NCBI GenBank assembly: GCA_020832495.1
Contig: JAFIEP010000016.1
Location: 1-59,266 of the forward strand
Reading direction: 5' to 3'
DNA length: 59,266 bases
Source: Acidimicrobiia bacterium
Lineage (GTDB): Bacteria > Actinomycetota > Acidimicrobiia > Acidimicrobiales > Acidimicrobilacustridaceae
In this document: one piece after another, positions 47,093 through 57,349 of the stretch
Position numbering within the stretch: the first letter of the stretch is position 1
How the letters are laid out: the number at the start of each line of letters is the position of its first letter
Notes under the pieces: model-generated
The model's input: the letters and a program-made list of their open reading frames with translations, nothing else
Database searches by the model: none
What the model was told of the DNA's origin: nothing
Position numbers and translations under genes: made by a program

Positions 47093-49369
47093 GTGGTGGG
47101 AACGACGATCGGTGGGGGACTCGCCGATGACGGCGACGGCAACGTAGTGCTGCCCGAGGCGTCCGGTCCGTCGGGTGTCGCAGGTGGCGGCGCTCGTCGT
47201 GCGGTGAGGACTGGACGGCGACGCCGGCCGGTCGCGGTGGTCGTGGTGACCGCCGCAGCGCTGCTGGCACTGTTGCTCGCCGCCGAGGAGGCAACCGCCT
47301 ATCCGGGCGCCCCCTGGTTCGAACCGAATGCCGTGTACACGGAGAACTTTCCCGATCCGCACATCGTGCGGGACGGCAACACCTGGTACGCCTACGGCAC
47401 GACAACCGGCGGGTCCTACCTCCCGGTGATGACGTCCACCGATGCAGAAACCTGGACGGCTCGTCCGGCCTACAACCCTGCGTCGCACGGCCTGGGCCAC
47501 TGCAACCCGGCGAATGACCCGTTCTTCAACGACGCGCTCCCCTGCCCGCCTTCGTGGGCGCTGATCGAGAACACCGGCCATCCCCGCCTGAGGGCAGAGA
47601 TCTGGGCACCGGGTGTCACGAAGATCGGCACCACCTGGGTGGCGTACTACATGGTGCTCGTCAGTCGGGGGAACCCTGACCGCTACTGCCTCTCGGTGGC
47701 CACGGCCACGAGCCCGCTGGGACCGTTCCGCGACACCACCTCTGCTCCGCTGCACTGCGACCCCGATCCGGGTGGGTCGGTGGATCCTTACCCCTATATC
47801 GACGAGCAGGGCAGCCCATGGCTGATCTGGCGCTCCTACGGGGTGCCGGGTTCCACGCCGGCCCGCCTCTGGTCACGCCGTCTGAACGCTACGGGCACGA
47901 ACTTCCAACCGGGCACCAGCGCGAACCTGCTGTTGCAGACGGCGCTGCCGTGGGAGGGGAACCTCATCGAGAACCCGGCGATGGTTCGTTACCAGGGAAC
48001 CACCTGGCTCCTGTACTCGGCCAACGAATGGCGATCGGCGGACTACCGGACCGGTCATGCGGCCTGCCAAGGGCCAGCTGGCCCCTGCACGCGTGCCTCG
48101 AACCAACCGTTGCTGGCCAACGTCGGTGATCGAACGGCGCAGGGTGGCGCCTCGTTGGCCACGGCTGCCGACGGCCGCCTCCTGGTGGCCTACCACTGGT
48201 GGAACAAGCCGTATGCCGACTACCCCGCGTTTCCTGCCTGCCAGTCCTTCGGCACGTGCACCACCCGCGGTCAGCGGCGGATGTCCGTCGGTGGGCTCCT
48301 GCCGAGTGGCGGTCGACTCACCTCAAACCCGGTCGGGAGCTTCGACAGTCTCGTCACGGGCGCCGGCCCGGTGACCGTGAGCGGATGGGCGATCGACCCC
48401 GACCGGCTGGGACCCGCCGAGCTCCACGTCTACGTGAACGGTTCGGGCAGTGTTCATGCTGCGGACAAGCCGCGTCCTGACCTCACCAACGTGCCTGCGT
48501 ACGCTCCCTATGGGCCGAACCACGGGTTCACGGTGACCGTCGACGCCCCGGCGGGCCCGGTGCAGGTCTGCGTCTTTGCGATCAACCGCGGAGCGGGCAC
48601 CGGCAACACCGCTCTCGGTTGCAAGCAGGGCACCGTGCAGCCCTACCAACCGTTCGGGTCGCTCGACATCGTCGAGGGCGGACCCCGCGAGCTGCGAGTT
48701 CGCGGCTGGGCGATCGATCCCGACAGCTCGACGCCGGTGGCCCTGTCGGTCACCGCTGGTGGCACAGAGGTGACGACCCTCACGGCAGACCTGCATCGTC
48801 CCGACGTTGGCAGCCTCTACCCTCAGCACGGGGCCAACCGCGGGTTCGACACCACCTTCGAGATGCCACCGGGGAGTCATCACGTGTGTGTGATCGCACG
48901 CAACACCCCCGGCACCAACGGATCCGACACCTCGCTGGGGTGTCGGACGGTATGGGTGCAGGATCCCGATGCCGTCTTCATCGACCTGCTGTCCACCGAC
49001 CCGTTCCACCCGGCGATCGCTCGTCTGGCGGACCTCGGGGTGATCGGGGGCTATGCCGACGGAACGTTCCGTCCGACGGCGTCGGTGACCCGACAAGCCG
49101 CAGTGGCGTTCCTGTGGCGGATGGCGGGGGAGCCTGCCGCCGGGGGGTCCACGGGCTTCCCCGATGTGGGTGCGGGCCATCCGTTCGCCGAGGCGGTGTC
49201 ATGGGCAGTGCAGGAGGGCATCACCTCCGGCTACAACGACGGCAATTTCCGTCCGACGATCGCCGTGAGTCGGCAGGCGGCGGCGGTGTTCATCCACCGC
49301 GCCAATCCTGAGCCGGAACCCGATCCCGAGCCGGAACCCGAGCCTGAACCCGAGCCTGAACCCGAGTAG
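47093..49369 (+). CDS. Secreted GH43-family glycosidase with GWAIDPD repeats and SLH domains
   Basis: 758 aa from GTG 47093 (GGAGG 7 nt upstream). An Arg-rich n-region and TM/signal (RPVAVVVVTAAALLALLLAAEEATA) precede a five-bladed propeller of the GH43 type: NFPDPHIVRDGNTWYAYGT (catalytic Asp), RAEIWAPGVTKIG (catalytic Glu). Then two about 95-residue repeats each carrying GWAIDPD and paired Cys, two S-layer-homology domains (FIDL...GVIGGYADGTFRPTASVTRQAAVAFLWRM and FPDV...GITSGYNDGNFRPTIAVSRQAAAVFIHRA) and a Pro-Glu tail. It should act on arabinan or xylan-type side chains at the cell surface. Confidence 0.88.
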   Translation: MVGTTIGGGLADDGDGNVVLPEASGPSGVAGGGARRAVRTGRRRRPVAVVVVTAAALLALLLAAEEATAYPGAPWFEPNAVYTENFPDPHIVRDGNTWYAYGTTTGGSYLPVMTSTDAETWTARPAYNPASHGLGHCNPANDPFFNDALPCPPSWALIENTGHPRLRAEIWAPGVTKIGTTWVAYYMVLVSRGNPDRYCLSVATATSPLGPFRDTTSAPLHCDPDPGGSVDPYPYIDEQGSPWLIWRSYGVPGSTPARLWSRRLNATGTNFQPGTSANLLLQTALPWEGNLIENPAMVRYQGTTWLLYSANEWRSADYRTGHAACQGPAGPCTRASNQPLLANVGDRTAQGGASLATAADGRLLVAYHWWNKPYADYPAFPACQSFGTCTTRGQRRMSVGGLLPSGGRLTSNPVGSFDSLVTGAGPVTVSGWAIDPDRLGPAELHVYVNGSGSVHAADKPRPDLTNVPAYAPYGPNHGFTVTVDAPAGPVQVCVFAINRGAGTGNTALGCKQGTVQPYQPFGSLDIVEGGPRELRVRGWAIDPDSSTPVALSVTAGGTEVTTLTADLHRPDVGSLYPQHGANRGFDTTFEMPPGSHHVCVIARNTPGTNGSDTSLGCRTVWVQDPDAVFIDLLSTDPFHPAIARLADLGVIGGYADGTFRPTASVTRQAAVAFLWRMAGEPAAGGSTGFPDVGAGHPFAEAVSWAVQEGITSGYNDGNFRPTIAVSRQAAAVFIHRANPEPEPDPEPEPEPEPEPEPE

Positions 49370-49414
49370 GTGGTGTCCGAGGCTCGACGTCAGTCGGCGG
49401 GCGACCCGGCTTGG

Positions 49415-50035
49415 TCATTCGGGGAGTGGTGTGGCCACCCCCTGATACATGGACGTGAGCACTGAGGGTCCGGCGACCTCGAAACGGGCCAGGTGGGTCA
49501 GTTCGAACCCGGCGTCGGCGACCAGTTGGTCGATCGAACGGTTCAGGTGGCAGCCACCAGCCACCTTGCGCTGGATGGGGGTGAGTCGGTCCTGCCAGCG
49601 CGCCACGCGCTCGTCATCGGAGCGACCGTGCTCGAGGAAGTGCAGTGACCCGCCGGGTCGGAGCACTCGTCGGATCTCGGTCAGCGCTCGGGGCGCATCG
49701 GGAATCGTGCACAGCGTCCACGTCGACAGGGCGTGGTCGACGCTGGCGTCGGGCAGCGGGAGGTCCTGTCCGTCGAGACCGACGTAAGTGACCTCGACCG
49801 GGCTCTCGGCGATGCGCGGGGCAGCAAGGCGCCGGGCGGAGGCCGCGGGATCGACCGCCGCCACCGTGGTGACCTCTGGCGGGTAGTGCGGGACGTTGAG
49901 CCCCGATCCGAAGCCGACTTCGATGATGTCGCCCTCGAGTCCAGCCGCTGCGCGGCGACGGAGCTTCCCGTAGCCCTTCGTGCCGAGGACCACGTCGATC
50001 AGTCGCGGCAGGATCCGGTCTTCGTAGACGCCCAT
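49415..50035 (-). CDS. SAM-dependent methyltransferase, class I
   Basis: 206 aa from ATG 50035. SAM-binding motif IIEVGFGSGLNVPHYP (ExGxGxG), acidic loop AAVDPAA, then GLDGQDLPLPDASVDHALSTWTLCTIPD and LRPGGSLHFLEHG: the Methyltransf_11 fold of the UbiE/phospholipid-methyltransferase type. A QDRLTPIQRKVAGGCHLNRSI segment fits the small-lipid methyltransferase group. The substrate is unknown. Confidence 0.88.
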   Translation of the reverse strand: MGVYEDRILPRLIDVVLGTKGYGKLRRRAAAGLEGDIIEVGFGSGLNVPHYPPEVTTVAAVDPAASARRLAAPRIAESPVEVTYVGLDGQDLPLPDASVDHALSTWTLCTIPDAPRALTEIRRVLRPGGSLHFLEHGRSDDERVARWQDRLTPIQRKVAGGCHLNRSIDQLVADAGFELTHLARFEVAGPSVLTSMYQGVATPLPE

Positions 50036-50078
50036 CGGTCAAGTGTGGCCATGACCGACGCCCGGCGCCATCCGGGGC

Positions 50079-50125
50079 GACTGCGCGCAGAGCACCACCG
50101 GATCGGTGGTTGGGTGCGCGCAGTC
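50079..50125. promoter_or_regulatory. Nested inverted repeat between divergent genes
   Basis: An outer perfect 11-bp stem GACTGCGCGCA / TGCGCGCAGTC encloses a symmetric 4x4 internal loop and an inner perfect 7-bp stem ACCACCG / CGGTGGT with a 3-nt loop. It lies in the 194-bp gap between the methyltransferase and GH5 starts. It could be an operator, a cruciform or a small structured RNA. Confidence 0.6.
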
Positions 50126-50196
50126 GGATCGAGTCGGGTGGAACCGGGTCGGCTGGTGGCGAGGGGCGCGTCACATTTGTCGTGTTGGCTCACTAC

Positions 50197-50202
50197 GGTC
50201 GG
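50197..50202 (+). promoter_or_regulatory. Candidate -10 box of the GH5 gene
   Basis: TACGGT, 27 nt before the GH5 ATG, with no clear -35 box. Confidence 0.35.
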
Positions 50203-50229
50203 CGGCGACGACGAGCCAGGGGGTCGGTC

Positions 50230-51834
50230 ATGGTTGGTGGACAGGGTCGAGTGAGGAACACCGGTGAGCTCGGAGCGGGCCGACGATGCCCACGCAGGGT
50301 GGTGATCACGCTGGTCGTCGCCGTCGTTGCACTCGTGGCGGCGGCGTGCGAGCCGGCACCACCTCAGCAGCAGACGATCGTGGCCCCACTGGCCACCGAT
50401 GGCGCCCGCATCGTCGACGCCAACGGCGACACCGTGGTGCTCCGAGGCGTCAACTGGTTCGGGTTCGAGACGGAGATCAACGTGGTGCACGGGCTGTGGG
50501 TCCGGGACTACCGCAGCATGCTCGAGCAGATTGCCGGCCTCGGCTACGACACGATCCGCCTGCCCTGGTCGGTGCAGTCGTTGCGGGACAACAGCATCAG
50601 CGGGGTGAACTTCGGTCTCGGGGCGAACGCCGAACTCCAGGGGTTGACTCCACTCGAGGCGATGGACCGGGTCATCGACGCCGCTGCGGAGAACGGGTTG
50701 ATGATCCTGCTCGACAGCCATCGGCTGAACAACCAGCGCATCCCCGAACTGTGGTACGGCGATGGGTACACCGAGGCGGACTGGATCGACACGTGGGTCC
50801 TGCTGGCCGAGCGGTACAAGGACCGGCCCAACGTCATCGGCGCCGACCTCAAGAACGAACCACACGGACCAGCGACCTGGGGCACCGGCGACCTGGCCAC
50901 CGACTGGCGCCTGGCGGCCGAGCGGGCAGGCAACGCCGTGTTGGCCGTGGCGCCGCACTGGCTCATCGTCGTGGAAGGCATCGGCGGCAACGTCGAAGGC
51001 CAGCAGCTGCCGTCGCACTGGTGGGGCGGGAACCTCGAAGCCGCCGGTGCCCACCCGGTGCGGCTCGACGTCCCGAACCGGCTCGTCTACTCGCCGCACG
51101 AGTACGGGCCCGGTGTGTTCAACCAGCCGTGGTTCTCCGAGCCCGATCTGCCCGATGTGCTTCGACACCGCTGGGACGTCGGGTTCGGCTACCTGGTGCA
51201 CGAGGACATCGCCCCTGTCCTCGTCGGCGAGTTCGGAGGTCGCCAGGTCGGGTTGGACACCGTCGAGGGTCTCTGGCAGCAGTTGTTCGTGAACTACCTG
51301 CGAGACCACCAGATGTCGTTCACCTACTGGTCATGGAACCCGAACAGTACCGACACGGGCGGCATCCTCACCGATGACTGGACCACCATCCACGAGGACA
51401 AGCAGCAGATGCTGAACCGGCTGCTGGTTCGCGGGAGTCCTACGCCGGAGAGCAGCACCACGACGGCCAGCACCACGACGACGAGCACCACGGTCGCCGC
51501 GCCGACGACGACCACGACGGCACCACCGGCGTCGGGGCTGACGTTCGCTGTGAACGTCACCGACGACTGGGGCTCTGGCTACTGCGCCGGGATATCGGTG
51601 ACCAACGGCGATCCGACCCCCGTCTCGGTGCCGTCACTGCAGTTCGAGCTCGTCGGGGCATCGGTCACCGACCATTGGAACGGAACACTCACCGTCAACG
51701 GCTCGACCCACCAGGTGGCCTTGCCGACGTGGGCCCACGTGGTCGCCGCCGGCTCCACCATGTCGGCCTTCGGATTCTGTGCTGCCCGGGCCGGGGGAAC
51801 CGCCGGCGCGTTTCCCACCGATATCGGTGGGTGA
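50230..51834 (+). CDS. GH5 endoglucanase-like lipoprotein with CBM2-like domain
   Basis: 534 aa from ATG 50230 (AGGGGG upstream). A signal peptide ends in VAAAC-EPAPP, so it is a probable lipoprotein. The GH5 barrel has VLRGVNWFGFE, IRLPWSVQ, acid/base Glu in LKNEPHGP, YSPHEYGP and nucleophile Glu in VLVGEFGG. A Thr/Ser linker (TTTASTTTTSTT) leads to an about 100-residue C-terminal CBM2-like domain (YCAGISVTNGDPTPV ... WNGTLTVNG). It should cut beta-1,4-glucan at the cell surface. Together with the GH43 protein it points to plant- or algal-polysaccharide use. Confidence 0.9.
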   Translation: MVGGQGRVRNTGELGAGRRCPRRVVITLVVAVVALVAAACEPAPPQQQTIVAPLATDGARIVDANGDTVVLRGVNWFGFETEINVVHGLWVRDYRSMLEQIAGLGYDTIRLPWSVQSLRDNSISGVNFGLGANAELQGLTPLEAMDRVIDAAAENGLMILLDSHRLNNQRIPELWYGDGYTEADWIDTWVLLAERYKDRPNVIGADLKNEPHGPATWGTGDLATDWRLAAERAGNAVLAVAPHWLIVVEGIGGNVEGQQLPSHWWGGNLEAAGAHPVRLDVPNRLVYSPHEYGPGVFNQPWFSEPDLPDVLRHRWDVGFGYLVHEDIAPVLVGEFGGRQVGLDTVEGLWQQLFVNYLRDHQMSFTYWSWNPNSTDTGGILTDDWTTIHEDKQQMLNRLLVRGSPTPESSTTTASTTTTSTTVAAPTTTTTAPPASGLTFAVNVTDDWGSGYCAGISVTNGDPTPVSVPSLQFELVGASVTDHWNGTLTVNGSTHQVALPTWAHVVAAGSTMSAFGFCAARAGGTAGAFPTDIGG

Positions 51835-52020
51835 GGCGCAGGTCCGGGTCCGGCGCAGGGTCGTTGGTGTGTCGTGAGCGACCGACGGCTGTCCTAGGCT
51901 GAGGGCAGTTCCCGGCCGGACTGGTCGGCCCGGGCCCAGGTAGCGATCGTCGTCGCGAATCCCGACCATGGGGCTCGCGTCGTCGTGCAGGCCTGGACGA
52001 GACGAGGACGGCGACCGAGC

Positions 52021-52569
52021 ATGGACACGAACCGAGCCGATGCGGGGGCGCTGGCCCACGAGGTCGGCACGCGGTGGTGGGTCTTGGTGGTGGCAGGGGC
52101 GCTGGTCGCCGCCGTCGGGATGCTCGTGATCATCCGACCGGTCGCCGGGGTGTTCGGCGTGGCCGTGTTCGTCGGGCTGGGTTTCGTCCTGGCCGGGCTC
52201 AACGACCTGGTCGCTGCTGCACAGCTCGGGCCGGCCCGCTGGGCAGCGCGGGTGTGGGGTGCCGTCTCGGTGGCTGTCGGCGTGGCTGTGCTGGTCTGGC
52301 CGGCCATCACCGTGGTTGCCGTGGCATGGCTGGTGGGGCTGGGACTGGTGGCCCGAGGGGCGATCCAAGTGGTGAGCGCCCTCGTGCTCCAACCGCCGCG
52401 ACGAGTGGCCTGGGTGGTGGCCGGGATCATCGAGGTGGCGGTCGGTGTGGCCGTCATGGCATGGCCCGAGGTCAGCCTGTCGATCGTGGCCGTGCTCCTC
52501 GGCATCTACCTTGTGTTCGCCGGTGTGGTGCAGATGGCCCTCGGAGCGGCGGCTCGGTCGTTGCGTTGA
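52021..52569 (+). CDS. HdeD/DUF308-family membrane protein
   Basis: 182 aa from ATG 52021. Six TM helices arranged as three hairpin repeats, each with a VLVWPAI / VMAWPEV / VIIRPVAG-type motif (W/R-P after the first helix), typical of HdeD. Such proteins are linked to acid or envelope stress. TAGGCT at about 51895 may start a leader of some 110 nt. The next gene is 76 nt downstream. Confidence 0.85.
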   Translation: MDTNRADAGALAHEVGTRWWVLVVAGALVAAVGMLVIIRPVAGVFGVAVFVGLGFVLAGLNDLVAAAQLGPARWAARVWGAVSVAVGVAVLVWPAITVVAVAWLVGLGLVARGAIQVVSALVLQPPRRVAWVVAGIIEVAVGVAVMAWPEVSLSIVAVLLGIYLVFAGVVQMALGAAARSLR

Positions 52570-52645
52570 CGGACCCCTCGAGGTAGCGACCCCCGGAAGC
52601 GGTCGGTTCTCATGGCGAAGGACGGAAGGTTGCGGAGCGAGCGGT

Positions 52646-54283
52646 ATGGATGAGTTCACGACACTGGCGGTGATCTTGGGCCTGGCCATCGTGGTCGGGT
52701 TCGTGGCCAACCGGCTCCGCCAGCCGCTCATCGTTGCGTTCATCGCCGTCGGCATCGTGGTCGGTCCGGTCGGCTTCGGCTGGGTGGAGGGCGGCGGCGA
52801 GATCGAGTTGCTCGCCGAGGTGGGCATCGCCGTCCTGCTCTTCCTGGTCGGCCTCAAGCTGGATCTCCACCTGGTGCGGAGCACCGGTCCGGTTGCGTTG
52901 GCCACCGGCTTGGGTCAGGTCACGTTCACCTCGGTGTTCGGCTTCCTGATATCGCTGGCTCTGGGCCTCGACACCACCACCGCCATCTACGTGGCCGTGG
53001 CCCTGACCTTCTCGTCGACGATCATCATCGTGAAGCTGCTCTCGGACAAACGCGAGATCGAGCAGCAACACGGCCGGATCGCCGTTGGCTTCCTGATCGT
53101 GCAGGACATCGTCGTGGTCATCGTGATGATCGTCCTCACCGCCATCGGTGGCGCCGGCGAGGACACCGTGCTGTCGGAGATCCTCGAGGTCTTGGCCAAG
53201 GGCTTCGGCTTCCTGTTGGCCATCGTGCTCGTCACGAAGCTCGTGCTCGGGCGGGTGCTGCACGTCATCGCCCGGTCGTCGGAACTGCTCGTGCTCTCCA
53301 GCGTTGCGTGGGCGGTGGTGTTGGCCGCCACCAGCGATCAACTCGGGTTCAGCTCCGAGGTGGGGGCATTCCTGGCCGGGATCTCCCTCGCGGCCACGCC
53401 CTACCGGGAAGCCATTGCCTCACGCCTCGTCAGCCTGCGGGACTTCCTGCTGCTGTTCTTCTTCATCGAACTCGGTGCCCGACTCGAGTTCACCGACGCC
53501 GCCAGCCAGATCAGCCAGGCGGTCGTCCTGTCGGCCTTCGTGCTCATCGGCAACCCGATCATCGTGCTCATCATCATGGGGGCGATGGGGTACCGGAAGC
53601 GGACCTCGTTCCTGGCCGGGCTGACGGTGGCGCAGATCAGCGAGTTCTCACTGATCCTCATCGCGCTCGGTTTCTCCCTCGGCCATGTCGACTCGTCGGC
53701 GGTGGGTCTCGTCACCGTGGTCGGCCTCATCACCATTGGCATGTCCACGTACATGATCCTCTACTCGCAACAGATCTTCGACAGGCTGTCGCCCTTGCTG
53801 TCGGTGTTCGAGCGGGAGGGGAAGGTTCGCGAACTCGAGGAACGCGAAGAGAAGCCCGTGGACGTCATCTTGTACGGCTACGGGCGCTACGGCAGCGCCA
53901 TCGCCACCGAACTGCTCGACACCGACGTCCGGTTGCTCGTGGTCGAGTCGGACCCGCAGATCGTCGCTGCCTTGGGTGAGGGTCCGCCCCGCATCATCTA
54001 CGGCGACGCCGAGGATCTCGAGTTCACCGAGACCTTGCCCGTCGACCATGCCCGGTGGGTGGTCTGCACCGTGCCGCTGCTCGACGCCAACCTGGCGCTG
54101 CTCCACTCGCTCCAAGCGCTCGGGTTCACTGGCAAGTTCGCCGCCGTCTCCCACTCCGAGCGTGAATCGGTTGTGCTCCGCGAGGCGGGCACCGATGTGG
54201 TGCTGCGGCCCTACCTCGACGCAGCCACACCGGTGCGCGACCTGCTCGTCGGTGACCCGACGCCGAGCCCTGACCACGGCTGA
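52646..54283 (+). CDS. CPA2-family cation/proton antiporter with RCK (TrkA-N) domain
   Basis: 545 aa from ATG 52646 (GGAG upstream). About 12 TM segments of the KefB/CPA2 type: RLRQPLIVAFIAVGIVVGPVGFGW, ELLAEVGIAVLLFLVGLKLDL, TFSSTIIIVKLLSDK, FFFIELGARLEF. After a charged linker (REGKVRELEEREEKPVD) comes a Rossmann RCK domain, VILYGYGRYGSAIATELL, with GDAEDLEF. It exports K+ or Na+ in exchange for protons under control of a nucleotide ligand. The RCK-C domain is absent. Confidence 0.92.
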   Translation: MDEFTTLAVILGLAIVVGFVANRLRQPLIVAFIAVGIVVGPVGFGWVEGGGEIELLAEVGIAVLLFLVGLKLDLHLVRSTGPVALATGLGQVTFTSVFGFLISLALGLDTTTAIYVAVALTFSSTIIIVKLLSDKREIEQQHGRIAVGFLIVQDIVVVIVMIVLTAIGGAGEDTVLSEILEVLAKGFGFLLAIVLVTKLVLGRVLHVIARSSELLVLSSVAWAVVLAATSDQLGFSSEVGAFLAGISLAATPYREAIASRLVSLRDFLLLFFFIELGARLEFTDAASQISQAVVLSAFVLIGNPIIVLIIMGAMGYRKRTSFLAGLTVAQISEFSLILIALGFSLGHVDSSAVGLVTVVGLITIGMSTYMILYSQQIFDRLSPLLSVFEREGKVRELEEREEKPVDVILYGYGRYGSAIATELLDTDVRLLVVESDPQIVAALGEGPPRIIYGDAEDLEFTETLPVDHARWVVCTVPLLDANLALLHSLQALGFTGKFAAVSHSERESVVLREAGTDVVLRPYLDAATPVRDLLVGDPTPSPDHG

Positions 54284-54395
54284 GGAGCCCTCTGCCCGGG
54301 GAGTTCGTCCTCCGGGAGGAGGTCGACACGACGGCGCCGACCCGTCGACTGTGGCACGGCACTGCGGGCCGAGTATCGGCGGGCGCTGCCGGCGG

Positions 54396-54401
54396 TAGAC
54401 T
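54396..54401 (+). promoter_or_regulatory. -10 box of guaB
   Basis: TAGACT, 77 nt before the guaB ATG. This -10 is also seen at 15938 and, on the minus strand, at 26683. Confidence 0.45.
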
Positions 54402-54433
54402 CACGCAACGGGGCATCGCTGCCGCTCCACTGA

Positions 54434-55978
<1,545 letters not shown>

Positions 55979-56050
55979 CGCTGTCGGGCACATCTGGTCG
56001 CACTGACCGGCGACGGTTGCTCCGGCCTCCCGGCGCGTTAGCCTCGCGCC

Positions 56051-56728
56051 ATGGCAGACCAGGCCGACTTCGCCGAACAGGCCATGCCGTTCATGGCGCC
56101 GCTGTACTCGGCTGCGCTGCGCATGACCCGCAACCCGGCCGATGCCGAGGACTTGGTGCAGGAGACGTACCTCAAGGCCTACCGCGGCTTCGCCGGATTC
56201 CGCGAGGGAACGAACCTGAAGGCCTGGCTGTACCGGATCCTGACCAACACCTACATCAACGCCTACCGGGCAAAGCAGCGTCGTCCCGACGAGACCGAGT
56301 TGGACGAGGGTGAGGACCTTTTCCTCTTCCGCCGGCTGGGTGGTCTCGAGGCAGCCATGGCCGGTCGCTCGGCCGAGGACGAGCTCATGGACTTCTTCAC
56401 CGACGCCGAGGTGAAGGCCGCTGTGGAAGCCCTCCCGGAGAGTTTCCGTCTGGCCGTGTTGCTCGCCGACGTCGAGGGCTTCGCCTACAAGGAGATCGCC
56501 GAGATGCTGGACATCCCCATCGGTACGGTGATGAGTCGCCTGCACCGGGGAAGAAAGGCGCTGCAAAAGCAGTTGTACGAGTACGCGAGCACACGTGGCC
56601 TCCTTCCCGACGAGACGTCAGACGGCGTCACCGACGGTCGGGTCGGCGCTGGTGCGCGAGCCGTGTCCACCCCGTCCGAACCCGAACCTGCCACTGCTGG
56701 TTCTCCCAAGCGAGCTGACGATGCTTGA
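56051..56728 (+). CDS. sigR: ECF sigma factor, SigR/SigH type
   Basis: 225 aa from ATG 56051; TAGCCT (56039-56044) lies 6 nt upstream, a leaderless layout. Region 2: [55 protein letters not shown]; region 4: [44 protein letters not shown]. That spacing matches SigR, SigH and SigE-type ECF factors of actinobacteria. It directs the thiol-oxidative-stress regulon. It overlaps the downstream anti-sigma gene by 8 nt. Confidence 0.9.
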   Translation: MADQADFAEQAMPFMAPLYSAALRMTRNPADAEDLVQETYLKAYRGFAGFREGTNLKAWLYRILTNTYINAYRAKQRRPDETELDEGEDLFLFRRLGGLEAAMAGRSAEDELMDFFTDAEVKAAVEALPESFRLAVLLADVEGFAYKEIAEMLDIPIGTVMSRLHRGRKALQKQLYEYASTRGLLPDETSDGVTDGRVGAGARAVSTPSEPEPATAGSPKRADDA

Positions 56729-57044
56729 ACACCCCGACGCAACCCGCCGCCCGGGCCACGACCACGGCCCCGACGGCCACACGCACAACAGCGTCGGGTG
56801 TCAGGACGCGCTCGCCGAGCTGTACCTCTACCTCGACGGGGAGCTCACGACCGACCGATTGTCCTCGCTCCGAGCACACCTCGAGGACTGTTCGCCGTGT
56901 TTCGAGGCGTTCGACTTCGAAGCGGAGCTGCGCATGGTGGTGGCGTCCCGATGTCGCGACACCGTGCCCGAGGAGTTGCGCCAGCGGATCCTGCAGTCGT
57001 TGCGCGACGGCGCCTGCGGCACCGCCGACACCGCTGACGCCTGA
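56721..57044 (+). CDS. rsrA: RsrA-like zinc anti-sigma factor
   Basis: 107 aa from ATG 56721. The ZAS motif is HLEDCSPC (H-x3-C-x2-C), with a further Cys in SVGCQDAL upstream, the four ligands of RsrA. Oxidation forms a disulfide, expels zinc and releases the sigma factor. An unusual His-rich stretch ([11 protein letters not shown]) precedes the domain and may bind metal. The start overlaps the sigR stop. Confidence 0.9.
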   Translation: MLEHPDATRRPGHDHGPDGHTHNSVGCQDALAELYLYLDGELTTDRLSSLRAHLEDCSPCFEAFDFEAELRMVVASRCRDTVPEELRQRILQSLRDGACGTADTADA

Positions 57045-57219
57045 GTCCCGGCTGCGGCCGACGTCGCCCGCCGCACCGCCTGACCCGCAACGCGGTTTCG
57101 CCCCGCGCACCCCGCCGGGGATCCTGCGTGCGTGGTGCAGGCCAGGGCCCGGCGCACGGACGCCAGAATCTGTGGGGGCCCGAGTGGGAGTGACGGGCAG
57201 CAGCACCTAGGATCAGGGC

Positions 57220-57348
57220 ATGGCACTCGCGAACGTATGGCACTACTGGATCGCCGTGGCTTTGGTCGTGCCGGCCTTGTTGCTCGTCGTGGCCGTGGCC
57301 ATCGGGTACGTGGTGAAGGTCTCCAAGCCCCGGTACCCCAGGGTCTGA
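57220..57348 (+). CDS. 42-aa membrane peptide
   Basis: MALANVWHYW followed by a 25-residue hydrophobic helix and KVSKPRYPRV. TAGGAT (57208-57213) lies 6 nt before the ATG, so a leaderless promoter is likely. The next gene starts 1 nt after its stop, so they are probably co-translated. The family is not recognised. Confidence 0.65.
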   Translation: MALANVWHYWIAVALVVPALLLVVAVAIGYVVKVSKPRYPRV

Positions 57349-57349
57349 G

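Noticed and set aside
45623-47755. 710-residue minus-strand open frame
   Set aside because: Only its last 212 codons read as a protein (hexapeptide acyltransferase). The upstream part runs antisense to the GH43 gene and through the other acyltransferase in a wrong frame.
51835-52020. Small gene between the GH5 and HdeD-like genes
   Set aside because: No frame there has both a start signal and protein-like composition.
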